Below the pieces are notes generated by a model. It ran no database searches, was not told where the DNA came from, and worked only from the letters and a program-made list of their open reading frames with translations. A program made the position numbers and the translations under genes. Shown one piece after another: positions 18,726-28,522 of a stretch of DNA of 64,000 nt. This DNA comes from Variovorax boronicumulans. GTDB lineage: Bacteria > Pseudomonadota > Gammaproteobacteria > Burkholderiales > Burkholderiaceae_C. Location: assembly GCF_029892485.1 (NCBI RefSeq), contig NZ_JARXVG010000004.1, positions 310,001-374,000 of the forward strand, read 5' to 3'. Position 1 is the stretch's first letter. Every line of letters begins with the position of its first letter.

Positions 18726-21700
18726 TCAACGGTTTCTAAAGATTTCGCGCCAGGTCAAACGACCGCTATTGCAAGCGCCGCAGGTCTGCAGAATCTTCGG
18801 TTTTCCGTCGCCTCCCGCAATATTGGTACGGAACACGCACTGTCCTTGGCACATCAAAGGCGTTGCTGAAGGGTCCGTCCCGCCGTTGCCGGGGTCGGCG
18901 GGTACCTGGGATGCCGGCACCGGGAGCTTGCCGCCACCCGTGCCTTCGAAGTAGTTCAGATTGCTCACGCCGATCGCGCCATTGGTCACGACGGTGGAAT
19001 TGGGGAAAGCACCGACGATGGCTGTGCCCGTTATGGGGTTGAGTGTCATATCGAATGAAGTTCCATCGAAACGGCAGCCGTCGGAGGTCGCCGCAGGTGC
19101 CAGAGAACGTACGTTCACGCGAGCCGAATCCTCGAAAAACGGATTGAAGACGACGCCTTCCGAACTGACTGGGAGATCGGCATACCAACCCAGATCGGCA
19201 CCGTTGTAGTCGACAGCATTGTTCGTGATGAACCTGTAGCCGTCGGCGAAAGTGACGGTCTGCTGGACCAGATGTGTCTTGCCTGTTGTCAGCGTCGACG
19301 TCGTGCCGGGCTTGTCGTAGATGCCGTACATGGTGTTGGTACGCACTACCGACATCGGGTAATCGTTGCTCTCCAGCGCTTTGCCCGTGGCAAAGAACAG
19401 TTGATAGCCGCCCAGCGGGTGCGCGAACGGCACGATGGGTGTGGTAATCGGCTGCGGAACCGTGGTCGACGTAGTGCCCGACGCAACAACCGTCGTCGCC
19501 TTGAAAAGAGGCACCGCGGTTCCGTTCAGGGTATTGGCAATCTTCCATTCGGCTGGGTTTGGATTCGAAACATCGAATTTCCAGACGTTGCCCTTCAAAT
19601 CGCCGGCATAAATACGATCGATGACACCGTCGTTGTTGGTGTCGACCGCCGTCGGCGAGGCCATTCCGTTGTCCGCGCCATCGCCTGCCACCAGGGGCGT
19701 GAGGATCTTGACGTACTGGGTGTTTGGAGTCCAGGTGGTCGAGCTGGGCGATGTCGGGCCATCCGCAAATACGATGAACAGTGCAGCTCTGCCACTGGTG
19801 CTGTTGTAGCCGTTGCCGTAGATGGCAGCCCATTTGCCGTTGGCCATGTACCCGGTCTGGAAGGGCTGGCCGTTGGAACGGGTGTTGGTCCTTCCGGTGA
19901 TGTAGCCCATGTCGGTGTCGGCCGCTTCGGTGAATTCCCACTTCACCACGTCTGCCGGAGACGCTTCGGACACCGTGTTCGGCTTGGTCACGTTCAACGC
20001 GTAGATGCCACGCGCGCCTCGTCCGAAGGCGCCGAAGAGGTAGGTCGACCATGTGCCGCCGACCTTGACGTCCGCTGTCATCACGCTGCCGTCCACCGTG
20101 AGCTTGTTCGCACTGTCTCCCAAGTTGAAGTCCTTGGCGGAGATGGCTGAAAGCTTGGAGTAGGGCGGCGCGCCGGCCGTCGTGTACATCGCACGCGGCA
20201 CGTAGGCGAACAGTTCGTGTCCGGTGTTCCCGTCGAAGGCATGCAGCATGCCGTCATTGGCGCCGACAAAAAGCGTGGCGCGGTCAGTGCCACCGTTCGC
20301 TGCCTTGATGCCTGTGCGAAACGCCCCATATCCGCCGCCGTACTGCGCGTTCGTATAGCCCGCCGCCGGCGCACTGATGTACCACGGCGTGGAGCTGATG
20401 ATGGCCCCCAGCTTGCTGCCAGGCCGGATACGCAAAGCATTGATACCCGTGACTGTTTCGTTGCTGTTGTCCCCTCGCAGCCAGGCCAACCGGTTGGCAC
20501 CGATTGCCGCGGTGTCGATGGATGGGTTGGCCGGGTTTTGCATCAACGCATTTTTTTGCCTGTTCGACAGAGAATCCCAGGCAAAGGCGATCGGAGCGGT
20601 ATCCGACAGGGACAGGATCTTGCGCGTGTCGCGCCAACCGGTGCCGGCGCTGTCCGCGTTCAGGAAGTCACCTGCTCTCCAATCCTCGTTGCCCTTCAGG
20701 CTGCCATCCGTGTTGAAGCTGTAGCGCAGCAGCTGCCCGCTGCCGTCCGCATCGACGGCGCTGCCGACGGCCTTGGGCTTGATGCTGTTGGTACTCGCGT
20801 AGATGTAGCCCCCCGCTTGCGTTCGCGAAGCGGCCGAGGCCGTTGGCGCCGCGCCGCCGGCCGTCAGCACGGCTGCGAAGATATCGTTGAGCGACTGCTC
20901 GAGTTCGCCTGGATCGACCGCGTAGAAGAAGTTGTCGGGCACGCCGTCGGCGCCGAGGGAGCCGTCGGTCTTCTTCGAATCCCAGGCGGCGGCCGGCAAC
21001 ACCGCTCCGGGACTGTACGACGGCACTTGTGCCGTGTCGAAGCCACCGTACTTTGCGGCATACCAGAGTGGATCGCGCAACTGAGCGCCAGACACGCCGC
21101 TCATGGTGTAGACGGCCGTGGTTTTTGGGTCTCCGACCGTGCAGGCGTTGCAGCCGCCACTGGCATTGACCTTGGTCGCCGGCGTGACGATGCCACCAAT
21201 GCTTACAGGGTCTGTGAACGTCGCGTTATTGATACCCGAGTGAATGTGTACGCCGTCCTTGCCGGCGGTTCCGGTGATGGCGTACCCGAAGCCAATCGCC
21301 CCACCGGTGGACTGCGATGCCGCAAATGTAGTGACGCTGATTCTCTTGTTCGCAGTATCGACGGTGTACTCCAGGGTGCCCCACAAATCCTGGTCATAGT
21401 CGCCGCCTTGTTCCGAGTCTTCCCACTGGACCACGAACTTGCCGCTGGTCGCGGTTTGATTCACGACTCGGAAATCCACCAACGCGCCGCCGCCGCCCGT
21501 CTCCTTGAAAAGCCGCATAGCGGGCTGGATGACAACAAACTTGCCCGCCGCGCCGGGAACCGGAATGCTGATACGGGGCGTTGAGGTGGCCAGGGCCACG
21601 CCGTAGGTGTTGACCCTGAACGCCCGTGTGTTGTTGGCAGGTGCGGCGATATCCGTTCTGATCCTGTTCGTGTGAGCATAGAGCGCCGCCCCCGCAATCT

Positions 21701-23399
21701 TGAAGCCGCCGTAGCCCGTAGGCGCTTCGGGGCATATGCCCGCCGCGCCGGACAGGGCGGTGAGTGTCTTGTCGCTGCAGAAATTATTGGTGTCGGTAGC
21801 CGTGCGGCCGATCGTCCACTTGGTTCCCGTGGCATAGAGGCCTTCCGCGCTGCCGATGCGATCGGTGAGAGCGGTTACGTCCATTCCGGCAATGTCGTTG
21901 GTCCACTGGTCGGAATCGTACGACGTCACGCTGGCATTGAAGTTGATGATGCTGGAGCGCCTGCACGTGCGTTCGCCAAAGGTGGCCACTGTCGTGTCGT
22001 TAAAAGGGTCGATCCATGTTTCAACGGTCATGCCCAGCGCCAGGCCTTTGGCATCCGGCGTTGCGAAAGCAGTCGTCGGCGTTGTCTTGCCCGCGAGATA
22101 CCGAAGAGATTCGAGATACATCTCGCCAATCGGGTTACCCCAGCTCGTGCACTTTCCCTCCGTCAAGCCAATGGTCTCGAAATTGCACTGATCGAGCCCC
22201 GTATAAGTCCCGTCGCTGTAGTCGTAACCGTAGATCCTCATGGCGTTCAGGTTCTTCACGATGCCGTTGCCCGTGGCCGAGGTGACGAACTGGCCCGTAA
22301 GGGGATCGACTTCGTTGCTGAATGTCGAGATGTTCTTGCGTAGAACCCCACCCGAAATGTTCTTGTCGAAGCTGCCGGTCAGCAACCCAAATGCAGCTTC
22401 GTTGCGCTCGCCATATTTTTGGAGAAGCCCGATCGGCTTGTACTTTCCGGAGGGATAGAGCTTGCACCGACTCGACTCGTCGGTGGTTAACGATGCGGCG
22501 CCGCCCGTGCCGGGGTTGCAGACCTCGACGCGCACGACATAGGTGCCCTTTTCGATGCCGGTCCCGAGTCCTTGATTATTGCGACTGGGGTTGCCACCTT
22601 GTGCATTGATGCCGGTCACTGCCGCTTGATTGCCGTTGGCGATGCCGTCTTTGGCGTTGTTCAGCGTGTCGGTCTTCGCCGGACCTGACCAATAGCACTG
22701 CCACCGCTCGTTTGCATTCCACAGCGAGTAGTTGCCCCTGGCGACCTGCATGAGAGGCAAGCCGGGCGCATTGTGTGAATACTGGTTCGTGCCGTTTCTG
22801 AAGGTTGCGTTGCAGATAGTGATTTCGGCTTCGTTGAAGGGGGTCAGCTTCGCGATGTCGGAGCCGGCGTAGTACTTGGCGAATGCGTGTGCGTCGGTCG
22901 GCAGGTGCGCGCGTTCCAGCACGGTCGTGCCCGTGGTCGCATTGCCGTCGGTGCTGCGATAGCCGCCGTAGAGAATTCGACGGACCACGTCCATGCGCGT
23001 CATGGTCGCCCAGTTCAGGAAGTTGCCGCTCCACTCCCCAGCTTGCCCGCAATACCTGTCGGTGCCGACTTTGCGTGCAGACTCATAGCGGTTGTTGGCG
23101 GTGGAGTACAGGTAGCAGCGCTGGTTGTCGAAGTACCCGTAGTAGTTGTACGAATGCTTGTACTGCGTCTCGACCACGCCGTCGCCATCGAGATCGGAGA
23201 ACTCGTTGTAAGCCTTATAGAAGAGCTGATGGTCTCGAGACAGATTGAGCATCACCATCGGCGATCCTTTGGTCTCTGTCAGATAGGGCGGGAGCGGCGT
23301 GAAATTGACCGCGGCCGCCGGCATTGCGAACACGGCAATCGCCAGGAGAAGGATCGCCGCGAAAATGCGGTGGAGCCGTTGAATGTGGCAATAGATCAT
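18726..23399 (-). CDS. pilY1: Type IV pilus tip adhesin/assembly protein PilY1
   Basis: This 1557-residue secreted protein starts [19 protein letters not shown] with a signal peptide ending near MPAAA. That ATG overlaps the pilX stop (ATGA); the frame is open upstream but there it is antisense-like to pilX. The N-terminal half opens with a conserved [17 protein letters not shown] acidic loop (~66-80). The C-terminal half is the PilY1 beta-propeller with a calcium-binding-type loop [15 protein letters not shown] (~1250-1264). It has many Cys. It is longer than the ~1160-residue Pseudomonas protein, mostly in the N-terminal region. PilY1 acts at the pilus tip in adhesion and assembly. Confidence 0.93.
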   Translation of the reverse strand: MIYCHIQRLHRIFAAILLLAIAVFAMPAAAVNFTPLPPYLTETKGSPMVMLNLSRDHQLFYKAYNEFSDLDGDGVVETQYKHSYNYYGYFDNQRCYLYSTANNRYESARKVGTDRYCGQAGEWSGNFLNWATMTRMDVVRRILYGGYRSTDGNATTGTTVLERAHLPTDAHAFAKYYAGSDIAKLTPFNEAEITICNATFRNGTNQYSHNAPGLPLMQVARGNYSLWNANERWQCYWSGPAKTDTLNNAKDGIANGNQAAVTGINAQGGNPSRNNQGLGTGIEKGTYVVRVEVCNPGTGGAASLTTDESSRCKLYPSGKYKPIGLLQKYGERNEAAFGLLTGSFDKNISGGVLRKNISTFSNEVDPLTGQFVTSATGNGIVKNLNAMRIYGYDYSDGTYTGLDQCNFETIGLTEGKCTSWGNPIGEMYLESLRYLAGKTTPTTAFATPDAKGLALGMTVETWIDPFNDTTVATFGERTCRRSSIINFNASVTSYDSDQWTNDIAGMDVTALTDRIGSAEGLYATGTKWTIGRTATDTNNFCSDKTLTALSGAAGICPEAPTGYGGFKIAGAALYAHTNRIRTDIAAPANNTRAFRVNTYGVALATSTPRISIPVPGAAGKFVVIQPAMRLFKETGGGGALVDFRVVNQTATSGKFVVQWEDSEQGGDYDQDLWGTLEYTVDTANKRISVTTFAASQSTGGAIGFGYAITGTAGKDGVHIHSGINNATFTDPVSIGGIVTPATKVNASGGCNACTVGDPKTTAVYTMSGVSGAQLRDPLWYAAKYGGFDTAQVPSYSPGAVLPAAAWDSKKTDGSLGADGVPDNFFYAVDPGELEQSLNDIFAAVLTAGGAAPTASAASRTQAGGYIYASTNSIKPKAVGSAVDADGSGQLLRYSFNTDGSLKGNEDWRAGDFLNADSAGTGWRDTRKILSLSDTAPIAFAWDSLSNRQKNALMQNPANPSIDTAAIGANRLAWLRGDNSNETVTGINALRIRPGSKLGAIISSTPWYISAPAAGYTNAQYGGGYGAFRTGIKAANGGTDRATLFVGANDGMLHAFDGNTGHELFAYVPRAMYTTAGAPPYSKLSAISAKDFNLGDSANKLTVDGSVMTADVKVGGTWSTYLFGAFGRGARGIYALNVTKPNTVSEASPADVVKWEFTEAADTDMGYITGRTNTRSNGQPFQTGYMANGKWAAIYGNGYNSTSGRAALFIVFADGPTSPSSTTWTPNTQYVKILTPLVAGDGADNGMASPTAVDTNNDGVIDRIYAGDLKGNVWKFDVSNPNPAEWKIANTLNGTAVPLFKATTVVASGTTSTTVPQPITTPIVPFAHPLGGYQLFFATGKALESNDYPMSVVRTNTMYGIYDKPGTTSTLTTGKTHLVQQTVTFADGYRFITNNAVDYNGADLGWYADLPVSSEGVVFNPFFEDSARVNVRSLAPAATSDGCRFDGTSFDMTLNPITGTAIVGAFPNSTVVTNGAIGVSNLNYFEGTGGGKLPVPASQVPADPGNGGTDPSATPLMCQGQCVFRTNIAGGDGKPKILQTCGACNSGRLTWREIFRNR

Positions 23400-23965
23400 T
23401 TCAACGCTTTCACAGAAGTTTGGAGCATGACTTGGGTGCTGTCTTTGGCGCCATATCCGACAGCGGATACGCGGAACACAAAGGCCTCGCCGAGCTTGAA
23501 ATACTCGATGAGATATCGGGGTTGTTGCGAGACGACAGGCAAAGCAGCCGCGCCCGTGTAGGTGCCGTAAACCACCGCCTTGCCGCTGCCGGCAGTGGTC
23601 AACCAGTTTGTCTTTTGTTCCCATACGGGCGCCGTATCGTTGGGCAAGCAAAGGCCGTCGTTGCAAGCCGCCGTGAAGATGTCGGCGGTTTCCGGCGAAA
23701 TGGGCGTCGTGCGGCAATTGGCAGCTGCGCATGCGCCGGCGATGTCTTTCTCGGCATCACGCAGCGCAGACTCGGCCGCTTGAAATGCCAAGGTGCGATC
23801 GGCCTCGTTACCGGCGATGAGTGCCGAGAACGTCGAGCTCTGAATCGCTGTGACGCCAAGGATGCTGAGGATGACAAGGAAGATCATCACCATGAAAAGC
23901 GATAACCCTCGCTGGCGACGCAACGAGGCGACAGAAAAGCGGCGGGCGCTGTGCGACATGTTCAT
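23396..23965 (-). CDS. pilX: Type IV pilus minor pilin PilX
   Basis: This 189-residue prepilin-like protein has a basic leader RRQRG followed by LSLFMVMIFLVILSILGVTAIQ. Mature position 5 is Met rather than Glu. The body has the PilX AFQAAESALRDAEKD segment and a Cys-containing loop. Its start overlaps the pilW stop and its stop overlaps the pilY1 start, each by 4 bp, pointing to translational coupling. It belongs to the tip complex with PilV, PilW and FimT. Confidence 0.9.
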   Translation of the reverse strand: MNMSHSARRFSVASLRRQRGLSLFMVMIFLVILSILGVTAIQSSTFSALIAGNEADRTLAFQAAESALRDAEKDIAGACAAANCRTTPISPETADIFTAACNDGLCLPNDTAPVWEQKTNWLTTAGSGKAVVYGTYTGAAALPVVSQQPRYLIEYFKLGEAFVFRVSAVGYGAKDSTQVMLQTSVKALK

Positions 23966-24861
23966 AGCGAGGCGGTATTTCTCAGCGCAACCGTCGTGCG
24001 CAGCGTTCGATAGCTCTCCGAAGGAGCCGATGAAATTGAGTTGCCGTAGCAGTCTGTGTACTGGGTGCCCGAGTCATTGCCAGCGGTCTGTATTGTTCTG
24101 GCAAGAACACACAGTTCGATTGCGGCAATGTCTTGCCATGCAGCGGTTGTCGTCGGCTTGGCGACCAGAGCGCCTTTCGAGGACACATAGCCGACGGACA
24201 ATTGTTCGATCCCGGGTACGAGGGGCTGTACCTGGAAGGACGCCGTGCCGCGCACACCATCCACGACGGGCGTGCTGTCGGAAACGCAGCTCAGTTGCCC
24301 CATCGATTTCGTTCCGCCAGGCGTCTGCACGCTGATCGTCGAAATGAAGACATAGGCGCGAGCCTCGTAGCTCTGAACACCGAATTTCTGCTTGCTTGCG
24401 GCAGCTTCATTGGTGCAGCCGAATCCTTGCTGTTTGCCTGCACTGGAAGCGAATGCATCCGTCTCGTAGCGCGTAACGATCGAAGCTGATGGCATTACGC
24501 CGGCAGGTGCGGCTGTCCGGCAAGCCAGGTCTGCAAGCGAGGTCGCGGCGGCGGCGTTGACGAAGCCGAAGGCGCATCCGTCCAGTTTGTCTGCCAGCGG
24601 CATCTGGGCATCAGGTGCAGTAGGGTCGATCATCACGAAGCCGGCGCTCTGGATGTACTTGGTGATGAGATCGAGAGCGAAGCGGCCGTTCTCTTCCATC
24701 TGCGAGTTCTCGGACACGGCACTGTACGACCGCTTCGAATAGAGATGGATGGCCGAGGCGGCCGCGACGACGATCAGGCCGATTGCAATACCGACCATCA
24801 GCTCGATCAGCGTGACGCCTCTGTTTTGGCGTTTGCCGCGCGGTGGGTGTCGAGTGTTCAT
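23962..24861 (-). CDS. pilW: Type IV pilus minor pilin PilW
   Basis: This 299-residue prepilin has a leader ending QNRG followed by VTLIELMVGIAIGLIVVAAASAI with Glu5. The PilW-type SENSQMEENGRFALDLITKYIQSAGF segment follows, then a long C-terminal domain. It is the largest minor pilin, as expected for the family, and overlaps pilX by 4 bp (ATGA). It lies 19 bp after pilV. Confidence 0.93.
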   Translation of the reverse strand: MNTRHPPRGKRQNRGVTLIELMVGIAIGLIVVAAASAIHLYSKRSYSAVSENSQMEENGRFALDLITKYIQSAGFVMIDPTAPDAQMPLADKLDGCAFGFVNAAAATSLADLACRTAAPAGVMPSASIVTRYETDAFASSAGKQQGFGCTNEAAASKQKFGVQSYEARAYVFISTISVQTPGGTKSMGQLSCVSDSTPVVDGVRGTASFQVQPLVPGIEQLSVGYVSSKGALVAKPTTTAAWQDIAAIELCVLARTIQTAGNDSGTQYTDCYGNSISSAPSESYRTLRTTVALRNTASL

Positions 24862-24880
24862 AGAGTCAACAAATCGCTGA

Positions 24881-25453
24881 TCAAGGGGTGATCGAGAAAC
24901 GACGGCAGCGCACGCCGTCTTCGGCGGTAGGGCAGCAGTTGCGCCAATCCATACCTGTCAGGCTGGCGCTGCAGACCTGAGACCTGCCAGGCGCCCCGTT
25001 CGATTGCACGAAGTCCTTGTCGAAGTACATCACGTTGATGACAAAGCCGCCTGATTTCGTGCCGGTGACCTGCATCGATCCCTGGGGTAGGGAGGTCTGC
25101 GCTTTTTGAAGAAGCCCCGCAATGTCGTCGGCCGCAATTTGTGCAGGCGTACATGTTCCGGAAGTGCGGCAACCCAACGTGGGGAGCGTTGCCGCTTTTC
25201 CCGTGGCGTAGGCGGATGTGTACTGGTAATCAGTCTCTCCGGCCTTGGGGTTGGCCCGAACCCGTTCGGCAAAGTTTCCGGTCAGTTCGGCCACGCGATG
25301 CGTGGACCAAGCGGATTTCTGAAAAGTCAGGGAAGCGAGTTGCAGTCCAGCGACGCCGATCAGGCCGAACGACATGATCACAATGGAAACAAGCGCCTCG
25401 ATCAAGGTCGCCCCCGCCTGAGAGCGAGAGCCGTTTGGAGTACTCATGGTCAT
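24881..25453 (-). CDS. pilV: Type IV pilus minor pilin PilV
   Basis: This ~190-residue prepilin has a leader ending SRSQAG followed by ATLIEALVSIVIMSFGLIGVAGLQ with Glu5, then a PilV body with paired Cys (GCRTSGTC) and a Cys-rich end. Two ATGs lie two codons apart (25453 and 25447), and neither has a good ribosome site. Translation probably depends on coupling to fimT, whose stop is 16 bp upstream. The frame stays open for 80 more codons upstream, but that part is the antisense of fimT. Confidence 0.88.
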   Translation of the reverse strand: MTMSTPNGSRSQAGATLIEALVSIVIMSFGLIGVAGLQLASLTFQKSAWSTHRVAELTGNFAERVRANPKAGETDYQYTSAYATGKAATLPTLGCRTSGTCTPAQIAADDIAGLLQKAQTSLPQGSMQVTGTKSGGFVINVMYFDKDFVQSNGAPGRSQVCSASLTGMDWRNCCPTAEDGVRCRRFSITP

Positions 25454-25469
25454 CGTGGTTGATGCGTTG

Positions 25470-26054
25470 CTAGAAGTCGGGGCAACTGGTCGCCGTATAG
25501 GCGGTGACGCGCACACGGCCAGCCTTGCTGATGCACACAGTGCGTCCGAAGCGGGCCTTGTAATTGGCATCCGTCGACGGGGCGTATATCTTGAAAGAGC
25601 GAGCGGTGCGCGCGAAGCCCGCGCTACCGAATATGACGCTGCCGCCAGAAGATTCGAATGCGGCTTGGCCCGTGCCCGAATCGACGGCCGCAAGAATCTT
25701 CAAAGGTACGTCGGCTGCGTCGCGATCACCATCTCCGTTGACGTCCACAAAAGCCTGCAACTCGAACGTCTGCCAATCGCTGCCTGACTGGCAGCCGATA
25801 GCGCCCGCTCGCTTTGGACAGATGATCACGTCCTGATTTCGAACGATGGCTTCGCTTCGAGCGAGATTGACCAGTCCTACGAAACCATTGACGTTCGAAG
25901 AGAGTCGGTTGCTCACCACGAAATCGCGCATGTTCGGTAGTGCCACGGCCACCAGCACGGCCAACACGGCGATGGTGACTAGCAGCTCGATAAGTGTGAA
26001 GCCGGCAGAGCCGTAGCGTCCACTAGCGGCCCGTCGCCAGGCTATTTGCCGCAT
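25470..26054 (-). CDS. fimT: Type IV pilus minor pilin FimT/GspH type
   Basis: This 194-residue prepilin has a leader ending GSAG followed by FTLIELLVTIAVLAVLVAVALPNM and the GspH-type SRLSSNVNGFVGLVNLARSEAIVRN segment. I chose the second ATG (26054) because a GGAAAGG site stands just upstream; the ATG at 26087 has none. It is the first gene of the minor-pilin operon, read leftwards. The 151 bp between it and pglL, which reads rightwards, should hold both promoters. Confidence 0.9.
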   Translation of the reverse strand: MRQIAWRRAASGRYGSAGFTLIELLVTIAVLAVLVAVALPNMRDFVVSNRLSSNVNGFVGLVNLARSEAIVRNQDVIICPKRAGAIGCQSGSDWQTFELQAFVDVNGDGDRDAADVPLKILAAVDSGTGQAAFESSGGSVIFGSAGFARTARSFKIYAPSTDANYKARFGRTVCISKAGRVRVTAYTATSCPDF

Positions 26055-26205
26055 GATCAAAAAAACCTTTCCGGCGACAGCCGACATGGGTAAAACAATT
26101 CAGAAACAGTTGTTGAAGAATGTCTCTAATTGTATTTTTGTGCAAAACCACTCATCTGTCGCCAAGGACCATTCGTCGGCTTGACCGGTCGGCACAATCC
26201 GCGGG

Positions 26206-27906
26206 ATGGCATTGAGTTCTGCATCAGCCCAGGCGATCACTTTTTGGCGTGTCGCTCTGATTGCCTTTCCGTTTCTCTGCCCTTTGGTAGGTGGCCCATC
26301 CGTCACTGTTTGGCAGTTGCTCACGACGTGGGCGTGCTTGTCGGCTTTGCTTGTCGCTGGTCCAATGGGAAGTCCACGTCGTTGGATCTGCCTTGCCCTG
26401 GTGGCGGTATTGGCAGGCCCGCCGTTGTTCAATTCCGGCGGAAGCTCGTCCTGGATAGCTGTCTATGCCGTCTTGGCGGGCATAGCTGCGGCCGCATGCG
26501 TCGGCACGGGAATGGTTCGAGGGAGTTCACTCATGCCGGCCGCGCTCGCGGGGGGGCTCTTGGCTGGAGGTTTGGTGAATGCCATTCTTGGAGTGCTTCA
26601 GTACTACGGCCTTACCGCTTCCCTTGTTCCTTGGACCACCTCACCTGGGCTGGGCCAAGCCTACGGCAACCTGCGTCAGCGTAACCAGTTCGCGACACTG
26701 ATCAGCATGGCTTTTGTTGCTGCGCTGTGGCTGTATGCCAATCAGACCTCGGTGCGCACTCGCCGCGCTTTGATCGCGGCGGCGCTGGGTTTGCTAATCG
26801 GAGCCGCAGCGTCGACTTCGCGCACGGGTTTGTTGCAATTGCTATCGATCGTCGGCGTGGCGAGCTTGATTGCCCGACGGGAACGCCGGAAAACCGATTT
26901 CGGGGCTGCCGATTGTCATTTCAGGCTGCCATCCCCCGTCGTCCTGTTGCTCATGATCCCGCTCTACTTCGTCGCAGCGTGGGCATTGCCTGAATTCGTC
27001 GGTGGCGCGCATGTTGAAGGGATGTTGGAGCGTCTGCAAACTGGCGCCCCCGACGACCACAGCCGACTCGTCCTCTGGCACAACGTGCTCACCCTGATCG
27101 CCCAGCATCCCTGGGCGGGATGGGGTTGGGGCGAACTGAGCTTTGCGCACTTCACCACGGCGTATGAGGGCGCGCGGTTTACCGAGATTCTCGACAACGC
27201 CCACAACCTGCCCCTGCATCTGGCCGTCGAACTGGGCATTCCCGCGGCGGTGCTGATCTGTGGCGGTTTCATCTGGATGGTGATGGCCGCCCGGCCTTGG
27301 CGTGAACGCGATCCCACCCGCCTGATGGCGTGGGGCATGTTGGGCGCGATCGTACTGCACAGCCTGCTCGAATATCCGCTCTGGTACGGGCCGTTCCAGT
27401 TGGTCTTCGGGCTGTGTCTCGGGATTCTGTGGCCGGCCGCTGTGGCCGACCGCCCATTGCCTCAGGGTGCGAGGCACGGGTGGCTCGGGGTCCATGTGTC
27501 GCCTTCATTGGCGGCCGTGGCCCTACTGGTTGGTTTGGGCTACGTCAGCTGGGACTACATCCGTATCAGCCAAATCTATCTGCCGCGCGACCAGCGTCTG
27601 GCGGCGTATGAGGACGACACGCTCGCAAAGCTCAAGGGTTCATGGCTTTTCTCGCGCCAGGTGGATTTCGCCGAGCTCACGCTCACGACCGTGACGCCAG
27701 CGAATGCAGCCAGGATGCACGAGCTTGCCGAGCGCACGCTGCATTTCTCACCTGAACCACGCGTCGTCATCAAGTTGATCGAAAGCGCCGAACTGCTGGG
27801 GCGCGACGACGAGGCCCGTGTCCAGGCCGAGCGTTTCAGAATCGCTTTTCCGGCCGAGTTCGCCCAATGGCTGGACAACAAGCAGGGCGATGCATCCGCA
27901 CCGTAG
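26206..27906 (+). CDS. pglL: PglL-type pilin O-oligosaccharyltransferase (Wzy_C family)
   Basis: This 566-residue inner-membrane protein has about 11-12 helices. The periplasmic loop signature DNAHNLPLHLAVELGIPAA and GNLRQRNQFATL match the O-antigen ligase/PglL core. A HSLLEYPLWYGPF segment and a soluble C-terminal domain (Wzy_C_2 type, from ~residue 440) separate it from WaaL. PglL enzymes move a lipid-linked oligosaccharide onto Ser/Thr of pilins. Sitting beside the minor-pilin operon and 9 kb from pilA, pilin is the likely substrate. A WaaL or Wzy role is the alternative. Confidence 0.85.
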   Translation: MALSSASAQAITFWRVALIAFPFLCPLVGGPSVTVWQLLTTWACLSALLVAGPMGSPRRWICLALVAVLAGPPLFNSGGSSSWIAVYAVLAGIAAAACVGTGMVRGSSLMPAALAGGLLAGGLVNAILGVLQYYGLTASLVPWTTSPGLGQAYGNLRQRNQFATLISMAFVAALWLYANQTSVRTRRALIAAALGLLIGAAASTSRTGLLQLLSIVGVASLIARRERRKTDFGAADCHFRLPSPVVLLLMIPLYFVAAWALPEFVGGAHVEGMLERLQTGAPDDHSRLVLWHNVLTLIAQHPWAGWGWGELSFAHFTTAYEGARFTEILDNAHNLPLHLAVELGIPAAVLICGGFIWMVMAARPWRERDPTRLMAWGMLGAIVLHSLLEYPLWYGPFQLVFGLCLGILWPAAVADRPLPQGARHGWLGVHVSPSLAAVALLVGLGYVSWDYIRISQIYLPRDQRLAAYEDDTLAKLKGSWLFSRQVDFAELTLTTVTPANAARMHELAERTLHFSPEPRVVIKLIESAELLGRDDEARVQAERFRIAFPAEFAQWLDNKQGDASAP

Positions 27907-27930
27907 TCAGCTGTCGGCGCGCGAGCCTGA

Positions 27931-28413
27931 TCACTCCGCCACCCAACTCCCCGACTTCCCCCCATGCTTCTCCAACACATGCACATCCGTGATCCGCATC
28001 CCCCGGTCCACCGCCTTGCACATGTCGTAGATCGTGAGTAGCGCCACCTGAACGGCCGTCAGCGCCTCCATCTCCACCCCGGTCGGCCCGACGGTCTCGA
28101 CGGTCGCCGTGCAAGCCACCTGCGGCGCGCTCCCACCTTCCGCCAGCGCAAACCCGATCGCCACCCGCGTCAGCGCGAGCGGATGGCACAGCGGAATCAG
28201 GTCGCTCGTCTTCTTGGCCGCCTGGATCCCCGCGATCCGCGCGACCCCCAGCACGTCGCCCTTCTTCGCCGTTCCGGATTCGATCAACGCCAGCGTTGCC
28301 GCCTGCATCTCGATGCGTCCGGTGGCGACCGCCACGCGGTGGGTCGCCGCCTTGGCGGCCACGTCGACCATGTGGGCCTGGCCCTGGGCGTCGAAATGGG
28401 TGAGTGTGGTCAT
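27931..28413 (-). CDS. moaC: Cyclic pyranopterin monophosphate synthase MoaC
   Basis: MoaC converts the MoaA product to cyclic pyranopterin monophosphate, the first stable intermediate of molybdenum cofactor synthesis. The 160-residue protein has [61 protein letters not shown] and the active-site HGGKSGSW. It is not accompanied by other moa genes here. Its stop faces the pglL stop 24 bp away. Confidence 0.96.
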   Translation of the reverse strand: MTTLTHFDAQGQAHMVDVAAKAATHRVAVATGRIEMQAATLALIESGTAKKGDVLGVARIAGIQAAKKTSDLIPLCHPLALTRVAIGFALAEGGSAPQVACTATVETVGPTGVEMEALTAVQVALLTIYDMCKAVDRGMRITDVHVLEKHGGKSGSWVAE

Positions 28414-28522
28414 GGGGATACCTTCGTGCTTCGCACTGCGGTGCGCGCTTGCCCGGGGCGGCGCGCATGAGTGAACGTTCGTTTCGAGGGTGCATCATAC
28501 GAGCCCGAGCCATGGACGAGGA

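Noticed and set aside
23400..23732. 111-codon upstream extension of pilY1
   Set aside because: It lies over pilX in another frame. The signal peptide starts at the ATG that overlaps the pilX stop.
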